The translations under genes and the position numbers were made by a program. From CAZMGV01 sp964565925 (GTDB taxonomy: Bacteria > JAGRBM01 > JAHCIT01), in assembly GCA_964565925.1 (NCBI GenBank), contig CAZMGV010000003.1, positions 62,001-126,000 on the forward strand: 64,000 nt of DNA. The letters are read 5' to 3'. Positions 50,754-61,233 of this stretch are shown one piece after another. Below the pieces are notes generated by a model. The model saw only the letters and a list, made by a program, of their open reading frames with translations. It was not told the origin of the DNA and made no database searches. The first letter of the stretch is position 1. Each line of letters starts with the position of its first letter.

Positions 50754-52274
50754 TTACTTCAGCAGGTAGTCGACCAGGATTCTCACACCCCAGCCGGTCG
50801 CACCGCGCGGATGGTAGCTGTAGGGGCCCGAATTCCAAGCGGTTCCGGCAATGTCGCAATGGGCCCACGGAGTGGCCGGGTCGACGAATTCGCGCAGGAA
50901 CGCAGCCGCCGTGAGCGAGCCCGCATCGGGACCGCCGGTGTTCTTCAGATCGGCGATCTTGCTCTTCACCAGATCGAGATAGTCCTTGTGGAACGGCATT
51001 CGCCAGATAAGGTCCCCCGAGCGCTCTCCCGACTTCACTAGGCTTCCCGCCAGTTCGTCGTCGTTGGAGATCAGCCCTGCATAGGTGTGACCCAGCGCCA
51101 CGACACAGGCACCGGTCAGAGTCGCCATGTCGATAATCGCGCGCGGTTTGAACTGCTTGGCGTAGTCCAGCGCGTCGATCAGCAGCATGCGCCCTTCGGC
51201 GTCGGTGTTGAGCACCTCAATCGTCTTGCCCGCGCGGGAGGTGATGATGTCGCCGGGGCGGTAAGCCCGGCCCGACGGCATGTTCTCCGTGCAGGGGGCG
51301 AGACCCACGACGTTGATCTTCGGCTTGAGTTCTTTCAGCGCCGCAAACAGCCCGATCACAGCAGCCGCCCCCGACATGTCGTGCTTCATCTCGTCCATCT
51401 TCGCGACGGGTTTCAGCGAAATGCCGCCCGTGTCGAAGGTGACGCCCTTGCCCACAACCGCCACCGGGGCCTTGCCCGCCGGTGCGCCTTTGTATTCGAG
51501 AACAATGAACCGGCACGGCTCGTCGGCGCCCTGTGCCACGGAGAGGAACGCGCCCATTTTTTCGCGGGCGATCTCCTTCGGTCCCAGAATCTTCACCTTG
51601 ATCTGCGGTGAGCCCTTGGCGACCCGTACCGCTTCATTCGCAAGGTAGGTCGGCGTCGCGTAGTTGGCCGGCAGGTTCGACAAGTCGCGTGTCAGGCAGG
51701 TCGCCCGGCCGACGATCTCGCCGGATTTGAGGCCGTCGGCGAACCCCGTGAGTGTCTTGCCGCCGAACGGGACAACCTGAATCTTTGCCGGAAGTTTGCC
51801 GCTCGCGCTGTTGCCGTTTTCAGAACCCTTCTTCTTGAACCGGTCGAACCGGTAGCCGCCCAGCACGACCCCTTCGGCGACCGCCTGGCCGAACGCCTTT
51901 TCGTCGGCGCCCTTGGGGAGCTTGAGCGCCACGGCCACCGTCACCGACTGGCACTTGGCGTCGGCGGCGCGGCCGCCCACTTTCGCCAGCGCCGTGCGCA
52001 CGCAGTTCAGCGTATATTCCTTGCCCTCGCCGAGGCCCACGACGAGCACCTGCCCGATCCGGTCCGTGCCTGAATCCACGAGGACAATCTGCTCGCCCGC
52101 CTTCGCCTTGAACTTCTGGTGGCGGGCCGCCCGCAGGACAGAACCCGCCAGCTCGGACGGGAGGCCCTTCAGCCCGGTCAATCCGTCCTTGTCCGGCACC
52201 CCCGCGACGACAATCGCCAGCAGGTCGGTCTTGAGCCCGGAAGCGAGCTCCTTGGCAATAATAAACTGGTTCAC
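50754..52274 (-). CDS. pepA: Leucyl aminopeptidase (M17)
   Basis: Protein of 506 residues. M17 motifs are VVGKGVTFDTGGISLKP (metal Lys and Asp), MKHDMSGAAAVIG, CTENMPSGRAYRPGDII, and NTDAEGRMLLIDAL with the metal Asp and Glu and the bicarbonate-site Arg. The C-terminus YHPRGATGWGVRILVDYL is the usual PepA ending. It releases N-terminal residues and may bind DNA in some bacteria. GTG 52274 is chosen because GAGGAG precedes it by 8 bases; the longer open frame to 52406 has no SD. Converges with the membrane-protein gene. Confidence 0.94.
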   Translation of the reverse strand: MNQFIIAKELASGLKTDLLAIVVAGVPDKDGLTGLKGLPSELAGSVLRAARHQKFKAKAGEQIVLVDSGTDRIGQVLVVGLGEGKEYTLNCVRTALAKVGGRAADAKCQSVTVAVALKLPKGADEKAFGQAVAEGVVLGGYRFDRFKKKGSENGNSASGKLPAKIQVVPFGGKTLTGFADGLKSGEIVGRATCLTRDLSNLPANYATPTYLANEAVRVAKGSPQIKVKILGPKEIAREKMGAFLSVAQGADEPCRFIVLEYKGAPAGKAPVAVVGKGVTFDTGGISLKPVAKMDEMKHDMSGAAAVIGLFAALKELKPKINVVGLAPCTENMPSGRAYRPGDIITSRAGKTIEVLNTDAEGRMLLIDALDYAKQFKPRAIIDMATLTGACVVALGHTYAGLISNDDELAGSLVKSGERSGDLIWRMPFHKDYLDLVKSKIADLKNTGGPDAGSLTAAAFLREFVDPATPWAHCDIAGTAWNSGPYSYHPRGATGWGVRILVDYLLK

Positions 52275-52397
52275 TCGATAATCTCCTCGCCGGTACGGAA
52301 TAACCGGGCGCACGTCCCGGTTCAATGGGCCGTTTAACGAACCCGGCGGTTGTAAAGAGACTGCGGTTCGCTGCCAACCAACGTCTAAATTTCGTGC

Positions 52398-52428
52398 TTG
52401 ACACACCGCGTGGGAATAGCGGTATGGT
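52398..52428 (+). promoter_or_regulatory. Possible promoter of the GGDEF-PilZ gene
   Basis: TTGACA (52398-52403) and TATGGT (52423-52428) with a long 19-bp spacer. The -35 is perfect, but the spacing is not optimal. An AAATTTC stretch lies just upstream, as in the promoter at 58409. Confidence 0.35.
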
Positions 52429-52464
52429 GCGCCTGCCGGCCGGGTATGGGTCTACGGGCGGCAG

Positions 52465-53742
<1,278 letters not shown>

Positions 53743-53753
53743 GGCAGCGGGAC

Positions 53754-54518
53754 CTAAAGTCCGCCGTATTCGAATTCCATAACGCGATTGAGCTTTGACG
53801 AGGTTGTTTCGTAAATCTCAAAGGTCCTACGCTCGTATTCAATAAGATTGATCAGAATGTATTTTCTGCCATCAAACCGGAATACATCCCATAAATCCCG
53901 GTTTGAGTAGTCCGTCTCGAAGTCCATTTCCTCGACCAGTAAATCAGGGGCCTGGATCGTCTTACCGGATCGAATGATAAAGCTGCTGAGTGTCCGCCGA
54001 GTGGCACCCCAAAAATGCTCGTAATCTATATTTTTCGGATCTTCAGTTATGCTGTTGATCCTGAAAAAGATGAACATTCCGATTTCCGTCTTTATCAGGC
54101 GTTCCGGGGTTAGCGTCTCATTTACGTAACGGTTTGTTTTGAGAAAATGGTCATTGATGGTCTTTTCAGATTCTTTGAACAGATCTGGATTCGAAAACTG
54201 CGGTGCCGAGATACCTTTTATTTCACCCGGCGAATATCGGACCATAAATCTCTGACCGTGAAAGGAACTGACTTCGATACCTTCCCCATTCGATGCTACC
54301 GGGGAAAAGTCAGTTACCGGTATATGCCCGATTTCTCGAAAGCGATTGACCGATTTGTTCCCGTGCGCTCCATCGGGTTGCAGGTAATTTTTGCGCACAT
54401 ATTTTTCGAGACGGGGCTTGAGCGGCTGTTTCTGCGCCACATCTGAACCAAGAACCCGCGAGGGTACGGCACAGACCAGCAAAAATCCGATCGAAATGAA
54501 CGCAAAAAGGGTCTTCAT
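53754..54518 (-). CDS. Secreted hypothetical protein, low-G+C
   Basis: Protein of 254 residues with a signal peptide (LFAFISIGFLLVCAVPSRVLGS). The mature region has SSFHGQRFMVRYSPGEI, LIKTEIGMFIFFRINSI, DPKNIDYEHFWGATRRT and YILINLIEYERRTFEIYET. No family recognised. It is notably A+T-richer than the kinase gene 13 bases upstream, so it was probably acquired and placed behind that gene. The start is ATG 54518, judged by the signal peptide; SD is poor. Confidence 0.65.
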   Translation of the reverse strand: MKTLFAFISIGFLLVCAVPSRVLGSDVAQKQPLKPRLEKYVRKNYLQPDGAHGNKSVNRFREIGHIPVTDFSPVASNGEGIEVSSFHGQRFMVRYSPGEIKGISAPQFSNPDLFKESEKTINDHFLKTNRYVNETLTPERLIKTEIGMFIFFRINSITEDPKNIDYEHFWGATRRTLSSFIIRSGKTIQAPDLLVEEMDFETDYSNRDLWDVFRFDGRKYILINLIEYERRTFEIYETTSSKLNRVMEFEYGGL

Positions 54519-54531
54519 TTCCGGCTCACCC

Positions 54532-55734
54532 CTACAGCGTGAAATAAAACGTCGCGCCCTGACCGACCGAGCCCTCGGCCCAGACGCGCCCGCCGTGCCT
54601 GTTGATGATACGCCGGACGATCGCCAGCCCGATGCCGGTCCCCGGAAAATCCCGTTCGTGATGCAGGCGCTGAAAAGTTCCGAACAGCTTGCCCGCATAC
54701 TTCATGTCAAAACCGGCGCCATTGTCCCGGATGAAGTAGGCCTGCTGCCCGTCGTTCGAGACCGCGCCGGCTTCGATCCGGGCGGCGGGGGTCTTGGATG
54801 TATATTTCCAGGCGTTGCCGGCGAGGTTGGCGACCATGATGCGGAGCAGGTTGCGGTCCCCGCTCGCGGCAAGCCCGTCTTCGACGCGCACGTCGACCTG
54901 CCGGGCCGGGTCCGCCGCCCGCAACTCCTCGATCGCCGACCTGAACAGGTCGGACACCGACACCGCGGCCGGAGCCAGTTCGACGCGGGACACGTGGGAG
55001 AGGCCCAGTAGATCCTCGATCAGCTGCGCCATCTTGTTCGAGGCCGCACCTATCCGGCGCAGATAGTCCTTCCCGGTGTCGTCCAGTTTGGCGCCGTAGT
55101 CGGTGGCGAGCGCATCGCTGAATCCGGCAAGACTCCTCAGCGGCGCCCGCAGGTCGTGGGCGACCGAGTAACTGAACGATTCCAGTTCCAGGTTGGCCGC
55201 CTGCAGTTGCCGGTTGGCCTGCGCCACTTCCTGCGCCCGCTGGTAGATCTCCGCTTCCATCCGGCTGGCGCGCTCCTTGAGTTCCGAGGCGAGTTTCTCC
55301 TGCTCGCTGCCCAGGTTCTTGAGCCTGACGAACTCCGTTACGTCCTCGACCCGGTGAACGATGTATTTGAGCCGGCCATCCGGGCCGGACACCGGCGAGT
55401 TCATCGGGCTCCAGTAGCGCACCTCGAATCCGCCGCCTTCGGAGTCAGGCCGCCGGATGTCGTATTTCTGCACGGCCATCGTGTCGGCCACCAGGTTGTG
55501 CCGGACCCGGTCCAGCGACGCCCGGAGGTTGCTGACGCCGGTGGCCGACGGATCGTCCGGATTGTCGGGAAACAGTTCGAAGAGCTGGCGGCCGACGGAA
55601 GTCGCCCGTTCGGTCATCGTCGCCCGCAGATAGGCGTCGGAAACCGCCACGATCTTCAGATTCGGATCCAGAATGAGATAGAGGCCTGAAAGCGCCTCGA
55701 AGATAAGCCTGAAGTCGACGTCGTCCCGTGACAT
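54532..55734 (-). CDS. PAS-domain sensor histidine kinase
   Basis: Cytoplasmic protein of 400 residues. A PAS domain (about 8-135: LIFEALSGLYLILDPNLKIVAVSDAYLRAT) is followed by a coiled coil (135-185), a HisKA domain with SYSVAHDLRAPLRSLAGFSDAL (His193) and an HATPase domain with NLAGNAWKYT (N box), IRDNGAGFDMKYAGKLFGTFQRLHH (G1 and F boxes) and GTGIGLAIVRRIINRHGG (G2). The form resembles phytochrome-type and other H-D-L-R kinases. No transmembrane segment, so the input is intracellular. No response regulator gene is adjacent. Confidence 0.93.
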   Translation of the reverse strand: MSRDDVDFRLIFEALSGLYLILDPNLKIVAVSDAYLRATMTERATSVGRQLFELFPDNPDDPSATGVSNLRASLDRVRHNLVADTMAVQKYDIRRPDSEGGGFEVRYWSPMNSPVSGPDGRLKYIVHRVEDVTEFVRLKNLGSEQEKLASELKERASRMEAEIYQRAQEVAQANRQLQAANLELESFSYSVAHDLRAPLRSLAGFSDALATDYGAKLDDTGKDYLRRIGAASNKMAQLIEDLLGLSHVSRVELAPAAVSVSDLFRSAIEELRAADPARQVDVRVEDGLAASGDRNLLRIMVANLAGNAWKYTSKTPAARIEAGAVSNDGQQAYFIRDNGAGFDMKYAGKLFGTFQRLHHERDFPGTGIGLAIVRRIINRHGGRVWAEGSVGQGATFYFTL

Positions 55735-55861
55735 GGAAATCCCTCAAGTGCGGCTAATCACGAATGCGAACTAAGTTTGGAATATTGTAACCGCTTCGAA
55801 GCCCTCAGGCCATATACCGGAGCCCCTTGCCTCCCCCGTCCGCCGCGCCTAAAGACCGCCC

Positions 55862-57154
55862 ATGCTTGATCTGAAGAAAATCCGCAAAGAACCCGCCCTG
55901 GTCCGCCAGGCACTCGTCCGCCGCAAGCCCGAACTGGGCGAACTGCTCGACGAACTCGCGGGCATCGACGAACAGGCCCGACAGGCCATCCAGGCGTTCG
56001 AGACGCTCCAGTCCCAGCGCAAATCGATGTCGGAGCAGATCGGCAAAAAGAAGAAAGCCGGCGAGGACACGAAGGGCCTCGAATCCGACGTCCGTGCGCT
56101 CGGCGAAACGATCAAGATCACCGAACAGAAGCGGCTCGAACTCGAACAGGTGGTCGAGTCGAAGGTCCTCAATATCCCGAACCTTCCACACGAAAGCGTT
56201 CCGGCCGGTGCGGGTGCTGAGGACAACCCGGTCGTTCACATGCGCGGCAATCCGTCCCGGTTCGGATTCCCGGCGAAAGACCATGTCGAGATCGGCGAGA
56301 AGCTGGGAATCCTGGACTTTGAGCGTGCGGCGAAAATAGCCGGCACGCGGTTCAGTGTGCTGCTCGGCAAGGGCGCGCAGCTTGAGCGCGCGCTGGCGCA
56401 GTTCATGCTCGACCTTCACACCAAGGAACACGGCTACCTCGAGATGGCGCCGCCGCTCATGGTGGACCCGCTCTCGGCGCAGGGAACGGGCCAGCTGCCC
56501 AAGTTCCGCGATGACATGTTCTGCGTAAAGCTGCTGGACGGTTCCGAGAAGTTCCTGATCCCGACGGCGGAAGTTCCGGTCACGAACTACCACCGCGACG
56601 AAATCCTGCCCGAAGAGTCACTCCCCCGCCGCTACGTCGCCCACACGCCCTGCTTCCGCAGCGAGGCGGGCTCCTACGGCAAGGACACGCGGGGGCTGAT
56701 CCGCCAGCACCAGTTCAACAAGGTTGAACTGGTGCAGTTCACCCATCCGTCGCAGAGCTACGAGGCGCTGGAAGCACTGACCGGCCATGCAGAAAAGATC
56801 CTCGACCGGCTCGAACTGCCGTTCCGCCGGGTGACGCTCTGCACGGGCGACATGGGGTTCTCTTCCGCCAAGACGTACGACCTCGAAGTGTGGCTGCCAT
56901 CGCAGAACACCTACCGGGAGATTTCATCCTGCTCGAACTTCGAGGATTTCCAGGCCCGCCGCGCCGGGATCCGGTTCAAGCCCAAAGGCGGCGGCAAGCC
57001 GGAACTGGTCCACACCCTGAATGGGTCGGGACTCGCCGTGGGACGCACCTGGCTCGCGGTGCTGGAAAACTACCAGCGGGAAGACGGCTCGGTCGCCGTC
57101 CCCAAAGTACTGCAGCCGTATATGGGCGGTCTGTCCGTCATCAAGAAGGACTAA
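55862..57154 (+). CDS. serS: Seryl-tRNA synthetase
   Basis: Complete class II enzyme of 430 residues: N-terminal coiled-coil arm (about 28-105: LLDELAGIDEQARQAIQAFETLQ), motif 2 TPCFRSEAGSYGKDTRGLIRQHQFNKVELV, EISSCSNFEDFQARR, and motif 3 LNGSGLAVGRTWLAVLENYQ. It charges tRNA-Ser (and tRNA-Sec). The trmL gene follows after 2 bases, making a translation-related pair. No T-box leader is visible. Confidence 0.98.
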   Translation: MLDLKKIRKEPALVRQALVRRKPELGELLDELAGIDEQARQAIQAFETLQSQRKSMSEQIGKKKKAGEDTKGLESDVRALGETIKITEQKRLELEQVVESKVLNIPNLPHESVPAGAGAEDNPVVHMRGNPSRFGFPAKDHVEIGEKLGILDFERAAKIAGTRFSVLLGKGAQLERALAQFMLDLHTKEHGYLEMAPPLMVDPLSAQGTGQLPKFRDDMFCVKLLDGSEKFLIPTAEVPVTNYHRDEILPEESLPRRYVAHTPCFRSEAGSYGKDTRGLIRQHQFNKVELVQFTHPSQSYEALEALTGHAEKILDRLELPFRRVTLCTGDMGFSSAKTYDLEVWLPSQNTYREISSCSNFEDFQARRAGIRFKPKGGGKPELVHTLNGSGLAVGRTWLAVLENYQREDGSVAVPKVLQPYMGGLSVIKKD

Positions 57155-57156
57155 CC

Positions 57157-57720
57157 ATGGCGGGGAAAACTCCCGCTTACGACCTCGTCTCCACCCACGA
57201 CCCGCTGTCCCGGCTGACCCCGGAAGGGCTGGAGCGGGCGCCCGTGCGGATCATCCTGCACGAACCGGAAATCCCGCAGAATTCGGGCTCGATCGCGCGG
57301 CTGTGCGCGGCGACCCGCACCGCGCTGCATCTGGTGGAGCCGGTGGCGTTCGAACTGTCCAGCAAGAAACTCAAGCGGGCGGGGCTCGACTACTGGCCCC
57401 ACGTGGAGATGTTCCTGCACCGGGATCTGGCCGAACTGGAAACGCTGGCGGACCGTTCGGGCGGCCGGATCGTCATTACCAGCAAGAAAGCGGCGACGCC
57501 GTACCACGAATTCCGCTTTCGGCCGGGCGACTGGATCGTCTTCGGGAAAGAGACCAAGGGGCTGCCGGATCCGGTGCTGGACAGATACCGGGACCGGGCG
57601 GTGACGATTCCGATCTATACGGAGAGCGTCCGGTCGCTGAACCTCGCCAATGCAGCAAGCATCGTTCTCTACGAGGCGCTGCGCCAGACCAGCGGATTGC
57701 CGGGTAGTCCCCTCAAATAA
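57157..57720 (+). CDS. trmL: tRNA (cytidine/uridine-34 2'-O)-methyltransferase
   Basis: SPOUT methyltransferase of 187 residues that modifies the wobble base of tRNA-Leu. Motifs are EPEIPQNSGSIARLCAAT (motif 1), FGKETKGLPDPVL (motif 2) and IPIYTESVRSLNLANAASIVLYEALRQ (motif 3, trefoil knot). The N-terminus has about 25 residues beyond the core family length. ATG 57157 is 2 bases after the serS stop. Confidence 0.93.
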   Translation: MAGKTPAYDLVSTHDPLSRLTPEGLERAPVRIILHEPEIPQNSGSIARLCAATRTALHLVEPVAFELSSKKLKRAGLDYWPHVEMFLHRDLAELETLADRSGGRIVITSKKAATPYHEFRFRPGDWIVFGKETKGLPDPVLDRYRDRAVTIPIYTESVRSLNLANAASIVLYEALRQTSGLPGSPLK

Positions 57721-57721
57721 C

Positions 57722-57750
57722 GACGCCCCCGCCGAGAGGGCGAGGGCGTC
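57722..57750. terminator. Hairpin between convergent serS-trmL and CBS genes
   Basis: GACGCCC / GGGCGTC with an inner CGCC / GGCG stem and one mismatch. No clear T-run on either strand, so termination is weak or factor-assisted. Confidence 0.45.
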
Positions 57751-57783
57751 TGGTTGGGGGAAGAGAACGGGAACAGGACTCTT

Positions 57784-58209
57784 TTATTTCTTTTTGCCTT
57801 GCGTCTTTTCGACGATCTGGGCGATGTCGTTCACGTACCGGCTGACCAGCACCAGCGCGTCATCGGTCGACAGCACGCCGACCACGTCGCCCTTCTTGTT
57901 GACGATCGGAATCCGGTGAACGCCCTTCTTCGCCATCCTGTCGAGAGTAGGCTCCAGTTCGTCCGTCACCGCACCGACCAGCGGGAACTTCGTCATGATT
58001 TCGCCCACGTGGGTCTTGGCGGAATCCTTGCCGCCCTTGGCGACCCAGTTGGCGATGTCACGATCCGTCACGATGCCGAGCACCTTGTTGCGCGATTCGA
58101 CAACGACCGCGCCGACGTTGCGGCCGGCCATCAGGCCCGCGACCTTGCGGACCGATTCATGGGGTTCGGCTTTTACCACCAGCCCAAATGCGAGTTTCTC
58201 GAGTTTCAT
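57784..58209 (-). CDS. Tandem CBS-domain protein
   Basis: Protein of 141 residues formed by two CBS motifs: LVVKAEPHESVRKVAGLMAGRNVGAVVVESRNKVLGIVTDRDIAN and LVGAVTDELEPTLDRMAKKGVHRIPIVNKKGDVVGVLSTDDALVL. Such Bateman modules bind adenosine nucleotides or SAM and report energy state. No effector domain is attached. GGAAGG precedes the ATG. Confidence 0.92.
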   Translation of the reverse strand: MKLEKLAFGLVVKAEPHESVRKVAGLMAGRNVGAVVVESRNKVLGIVTDRDIANWVAKGGKDSAKTHVGEIMTKFPLVGAVTDELEPTLDRMAKKGVHRIPIVNKKGDVVGVLSTDDALVLVSRYVNDIAQIVEKTQGKKK

Positions 58210-58391
58210 ATTTACCTTCCCTTCATCTGGCCGGCTTCGGGAGCCAACTCTGACGGCCGCTCCGGTCCGCCTTCATGGCTCTACGATTCTCCAATTCCGG
58301 GGATATTCCACTGACAACCGTCAGGTCCGGCACAATTTCGCTCCCACCCAGCCATTTCGGGCTCCCGGCGGACTCCAGACACCCCCAAACT

Positions 58392-58410
58392 CCTGTAATT
58401 TCAATAGGTT
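58392..58410 (+). promoter_or_regulatory. 19-nt element shared with 62737-62755
   Basis: CCTGTAATTTCAATAGGTT matches 62737-62755 in 18 of 19 positions and overlaps the first two bases of the -35 box of the following promoter. It may be a regulator site common to both genes. Confidence 0.5.
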
Positions 58411-58437
58411 GACGGCGGTCCATAAAAGCGGTATGTA
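58409..58437 (+). promoter_or_regulatory. Sigma70-like promoter of the HAD gene
   Basis: TTGACG (58409-58414), 17-bp spacer, TATGTA (58432-58437). Predicted transcript start is about 15 bases before the ATG. Confidence 0.6.
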
Positions 58438-58459
58438 TTAACGTACCGAAAGACGGTGG

Positions 58460-59272
58460 ATGGAACAGCTGCGGCTTGCCAAAAAAGTCATTTTTAACCG
58501 GGTCCGGTGGGGGCATCGCTTTTTCCTGCTGCTCGATCTGGACGGCGTGCTTGTACCGGCCAAGTTCGACGGCCCGGCGGCGAAGCTCAAGGCCTCCACG
58601 CGCCAGGACCTCGCCGACCTCGGCAAGCTGAAGGAAACGTTCGTCGGCATCGTGAGCGAGCGTCCGCTCTCGGACTTCGCCAAGCAGTTCGCCGGCATGA
58701 ACGTGTACCTGTGCGGCGCCATGGGACTCGAGCACAGCCAGGCGGCCGGTATTCCGACGCGGATTGAACTCAATCACAATGCCGCGCTGCTTGACCAGAT
58801 CCACTCCGAGATCAAGAAGCTGGGCTCCAAGGTCCGCGGCGTGAAGACCGAGCGGATGGGCGGATTTCTCCGGATCACGGGCGTGGGACGCGAGTCCTCG
58901 CGTGCGCGCGTTCTGGAACAGATCGGCCCCCGGGCGGAACTGCTTCGCATCTCCCACGGAAAATCCACGCTCGAGATCATCCAGCAGATGGGCCACGACA
59001 AGGGCACCGCCGCCGCCGCCGCGCTGCGGAAAGTCGGATTCGTCACCCACAGCGACATCTGCGTGTATATCGGCGACGACCAGCCCGATGAAGCCGCTTA
59101 TGCCATGCTGGGCGGCTTCGCCGTGACGGTGCGAGTCGGCAAGGACGACACGTCGAAGGCCAAGTTCTTCGCCCGCGACATCTCCGAGATCCACAAGTTC
59201 ATCGGCGAGATTGTCGAGGTCCGGACCGAGGGCACCCGCGACCGCCGCGAATCCGGCGCACGGATGTTCTAG
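58460..59272 (+). CDS. HAD-IIB phosphatase, trehalose-phosphatase-like
   Basis: Protein of 270 residues. HAD motifs are FLLLDLDGVLVP (nucleophile and general acid Asp), FVGIVSERP (motif II Ser), RISHGKSTLEIIQQMGHDKGTAA (motif III Lys region, close to the GK-x-x-EI pattern of OtsB), and YIGDDQPDEAAY (motif IV). The order and spacing resemble trehalose-6-phosphate phosphatase, but the SGR and G-x-H-G-x-E landmarks are altered (VSERP, LCGAMGLEHS), so substrate assignment is open. No OtsA-like synthase is adjacent. The stop overlaps the opposite gene's stop in CTAG. Confidence 0.8.
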   Translation: MEQLRLAKKVIFNRVRWGHRFFLLLDLDGVLVPAKFDGPAAKLKASTRQDLADLGKLKETFVGIVSERPLSDFAKQFAGMNVYLCGAMGLEHSQAAGIPTRIELNHNAALLDQIHSEIKKLGSKVRGVKTERMGGFLRITGVGRESSRARVLEQIGPRAELLRISHGKSTLEIIQQMGHDKGTAAAAALRKVGFVTHSDICVYIGDDQPDEAAYAMLGGFAVTVRVGKDDTSKAKFFARDISEIHKFIGEIVEVRTEGTRDRRESGARMF

Positions 59273-61131
59273 TCGTCCCGCCGCAATTGCCCGATTCCGG
59301 CAGGCGGTATTTCCCAGATCTTGACCCGGTAGAAGGGTTCCGACTGTCCCTTCGGTTTGTCCGGCACCCGGTACGCAGCCATGTCGCTCGCAAACTCCAT
59401 CAGGAATTTCCCGTCCCTGCCGAGTCGCTGCTTCAGCGTTTCGGCAAAACCCGCCCCCGCCCGCGCGACTCCGAACTCCTTGTACTCCCAGCTCGAAAAC
59501 ACCACGAACCGTGCACGGGACATGGCGAGCCCGGCGAGCTTCGCCTCGTCGTCGCCCCGCACCAGATGCCCGATGTAGTTGTGATCGGGCCAGGCCGGGA
59601 GGGCGCCGGTGGCGTAGTAGATGACCGGTTCGTTCGGAACGATGGCGAGCCGGTCTCCGGGCCGCAGCCGGGATTTCAGGTAGTCGATGGCGGACCGCAG
59701 CGGCACGCCCCGCTTTGAATAGGTACGGACCGGTTCCGTCGCCTCGCCCAGCGAATAGGTTTTCATGTGGAACCGGATCGTCTCGCTGGCACCATGCACC
59801 GCCGCCGGTAGCAGAAGCAGAACGAAGACCAGATCGCCCCGGACAGGCCGGCGAGGGGCCAGTTGCCCGTCCCGGCGGGCTTGCTGCAGGCGGGCGACAA
59901 GATCCAGTAGCGGTCGCGCCGACAGCACCAGCGCCGGAACGAGATAGAACGCGCCGTAGCGCTCCGGCAGCAGCTGGTTCGGATTCCGGGCAAGCAGAAA
60001 CAACGCCCCCGCAAACAGCGGCCAGCACCACCGTTCATCCGGATTCACATAACCCCGCCAGAGCCCCCACAGGAGTCCCGGCACGACAAAGGCGAAGGTG
60101 ATCCGCAGAGCCAGTCTCGCGTCCCAGCTTCCGTGCATCTGGAGCGGATCCGGAACATTCACGAGCGCAATCACCAGAACGGCACCGGCGGCCCATAACA
60201 GGGACAGCCGCCACCTCCGCTCAAGCGCCGCCGTCACAAAACCGGCTAAACCCAGGAACAGTGCCGATGACGTCAGAACGATCGCCACAAAATGTCCTGC
60301 CGTGAGCAGGGAGACGATGGAACCGCCGTACATCAGATAGGCCCGGCCGAATGAGTTCGACGCGACCGCTCCCGGCGCGGTGGTCTCCCAGAATCCGGGC
60401 AGGGAGAAGCAAACCGCCCCGTAGATCGCCGCCGGGACCGTAGTCGCGAGTGTCAGCCTTGCCAGCCGGGCAGGATGCGGACCATTCAGGGCGCCGTGAA
60501 TAAGCAGTGCGGCCCATACCGCGAGGCCGAACTCAACCTTGCTGAGCAGGGTGACGGTTACGGCCGCCGCCGCCAGCAGGAAGCGGCCCGATATCCGTTG
60601 CGCGGGCGATCGGGCATCATCCGCCAGCAGATTGAACACAACGAGCACCAGCGCCGCCGAAAGCAGCGACGAATAGTTGACCGGCAAAAGCCTGGCGAAC
60701 CCGTCCGGTTCGAAGGTGAAAAATCCCCAGATCACAAGCACTGCGGCAACCGCACCCATCGGACCGGAAAACCGGCGGACGAGCCGCCAGGCGAGCGCCC
60801 ACTCCGCCCACGCTGTCACGGCGCACAGGCCCAGATAGGCGTTGACCGTGCGGCCGGACAGCGCCCGCACCGCGTAGACAAGCGCGGGCGGGACCGGTCC
60901 GTGCAGCCACTGGAGTTCCCGGTAGAGCCGCTCGCCCGCCTCCATCCGCATCACCGCCGTGAGATCGTTGAAGCCGTCGGTGACGACCTCCCCTACCCTG
61001 CCCCAGATCAGCGCCGCCAGAATCCAGAACAGCACGGAAAGCCCGGCCAGCACCCAACCGTCGCTTGCAAACCGGGAGACCGGGCGGGCGCCAGCAGGCA
61101 GATTCGGCACAGGAGACGCTGTCTTCATCAT
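59269..61131 (-). CDS. Polytopic membrane protein, GT-C/ArnT-like
   Basis: Protein of 620 residues with about ten to twelve hydrophobic helices. The first periplasmic loop has DGFNDLTAVMRMEAGERLYRELQWLHGPVPPAL, the D-x-x...Y-R-D/E...H-G-P pattern of lipid-linked sugar transferases (GT39/PMT/ArnT superfamily). The C-terminal ~150 residues are a soluble periplasmic domain (SIDYLKSRLRPGDRLAIVPNEPVIYYATG, RFVVFSSWEYKEFG). A glycosyltransferase role is inferred. Start ATG 61131 or the next ATG. Confidence 0.75.
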   Translation of the reverse strand: MMKTASPVPNLPAGARPVSRFASDGWVLAGLSVLFWILAALIWGRVGEVVTDGFNDLTAVMRMEAGERLYRELQWLHGPVPPALVYAVRALSGRTVNAYLGLCAVTAWAEWALAWRLVRRFSGPMGAVAAVLVIWGFFTFEPDGFARLLPVNYSSLLSAALVLVVFNLLADDARSPAQRISGRFLLAAAAVTVTLLSKVEFGLAVWAALLIHGALNGPHPARLARLTLATTVPAAIYGAVCFSLPGFWETTAPGAVASNSFGRAYLMYGGSIVSLLTAGHFVAIVLTSSALFLGLAGFVTAALERRWRLSLLWAAGAVLVIALVNVPDPLQMHGSWDARLALRITFAFVVPGLLWGLWRGYVNPDERWCWPLFAGALFLLARNPNQLLPERYGAFYLVPALVLSARPLLDLVARLQQARRDGQLAPRRPVRGDLVFVLLLLPAAVHGASETIRFHMKTYSLGEATEPVRTYSKRGVPLRSAIDYLKSRLRPGDRLAIVPNEPVIYYATGALPAWPDHNYIGHLVRGDDEAKLAGLAMSRARFVVFSSWEYKEFGVARAGAGFAETLKQRLGRDGKFLMEFASDMAAYRVPDKPKGQSEPFYRVKIWEIPPAGIGQLRRDD

Positions 61132-61233
61132 CGGAGTTCCGTAACCCGAGCGTAGTGCAATCCGGCCAGAGTTGCAGGGCTGCCGCTTTTTCCGGGGCGG
61201 CGGGCCGGTTAGGCTCGCCGCGCGAGGTCACCC

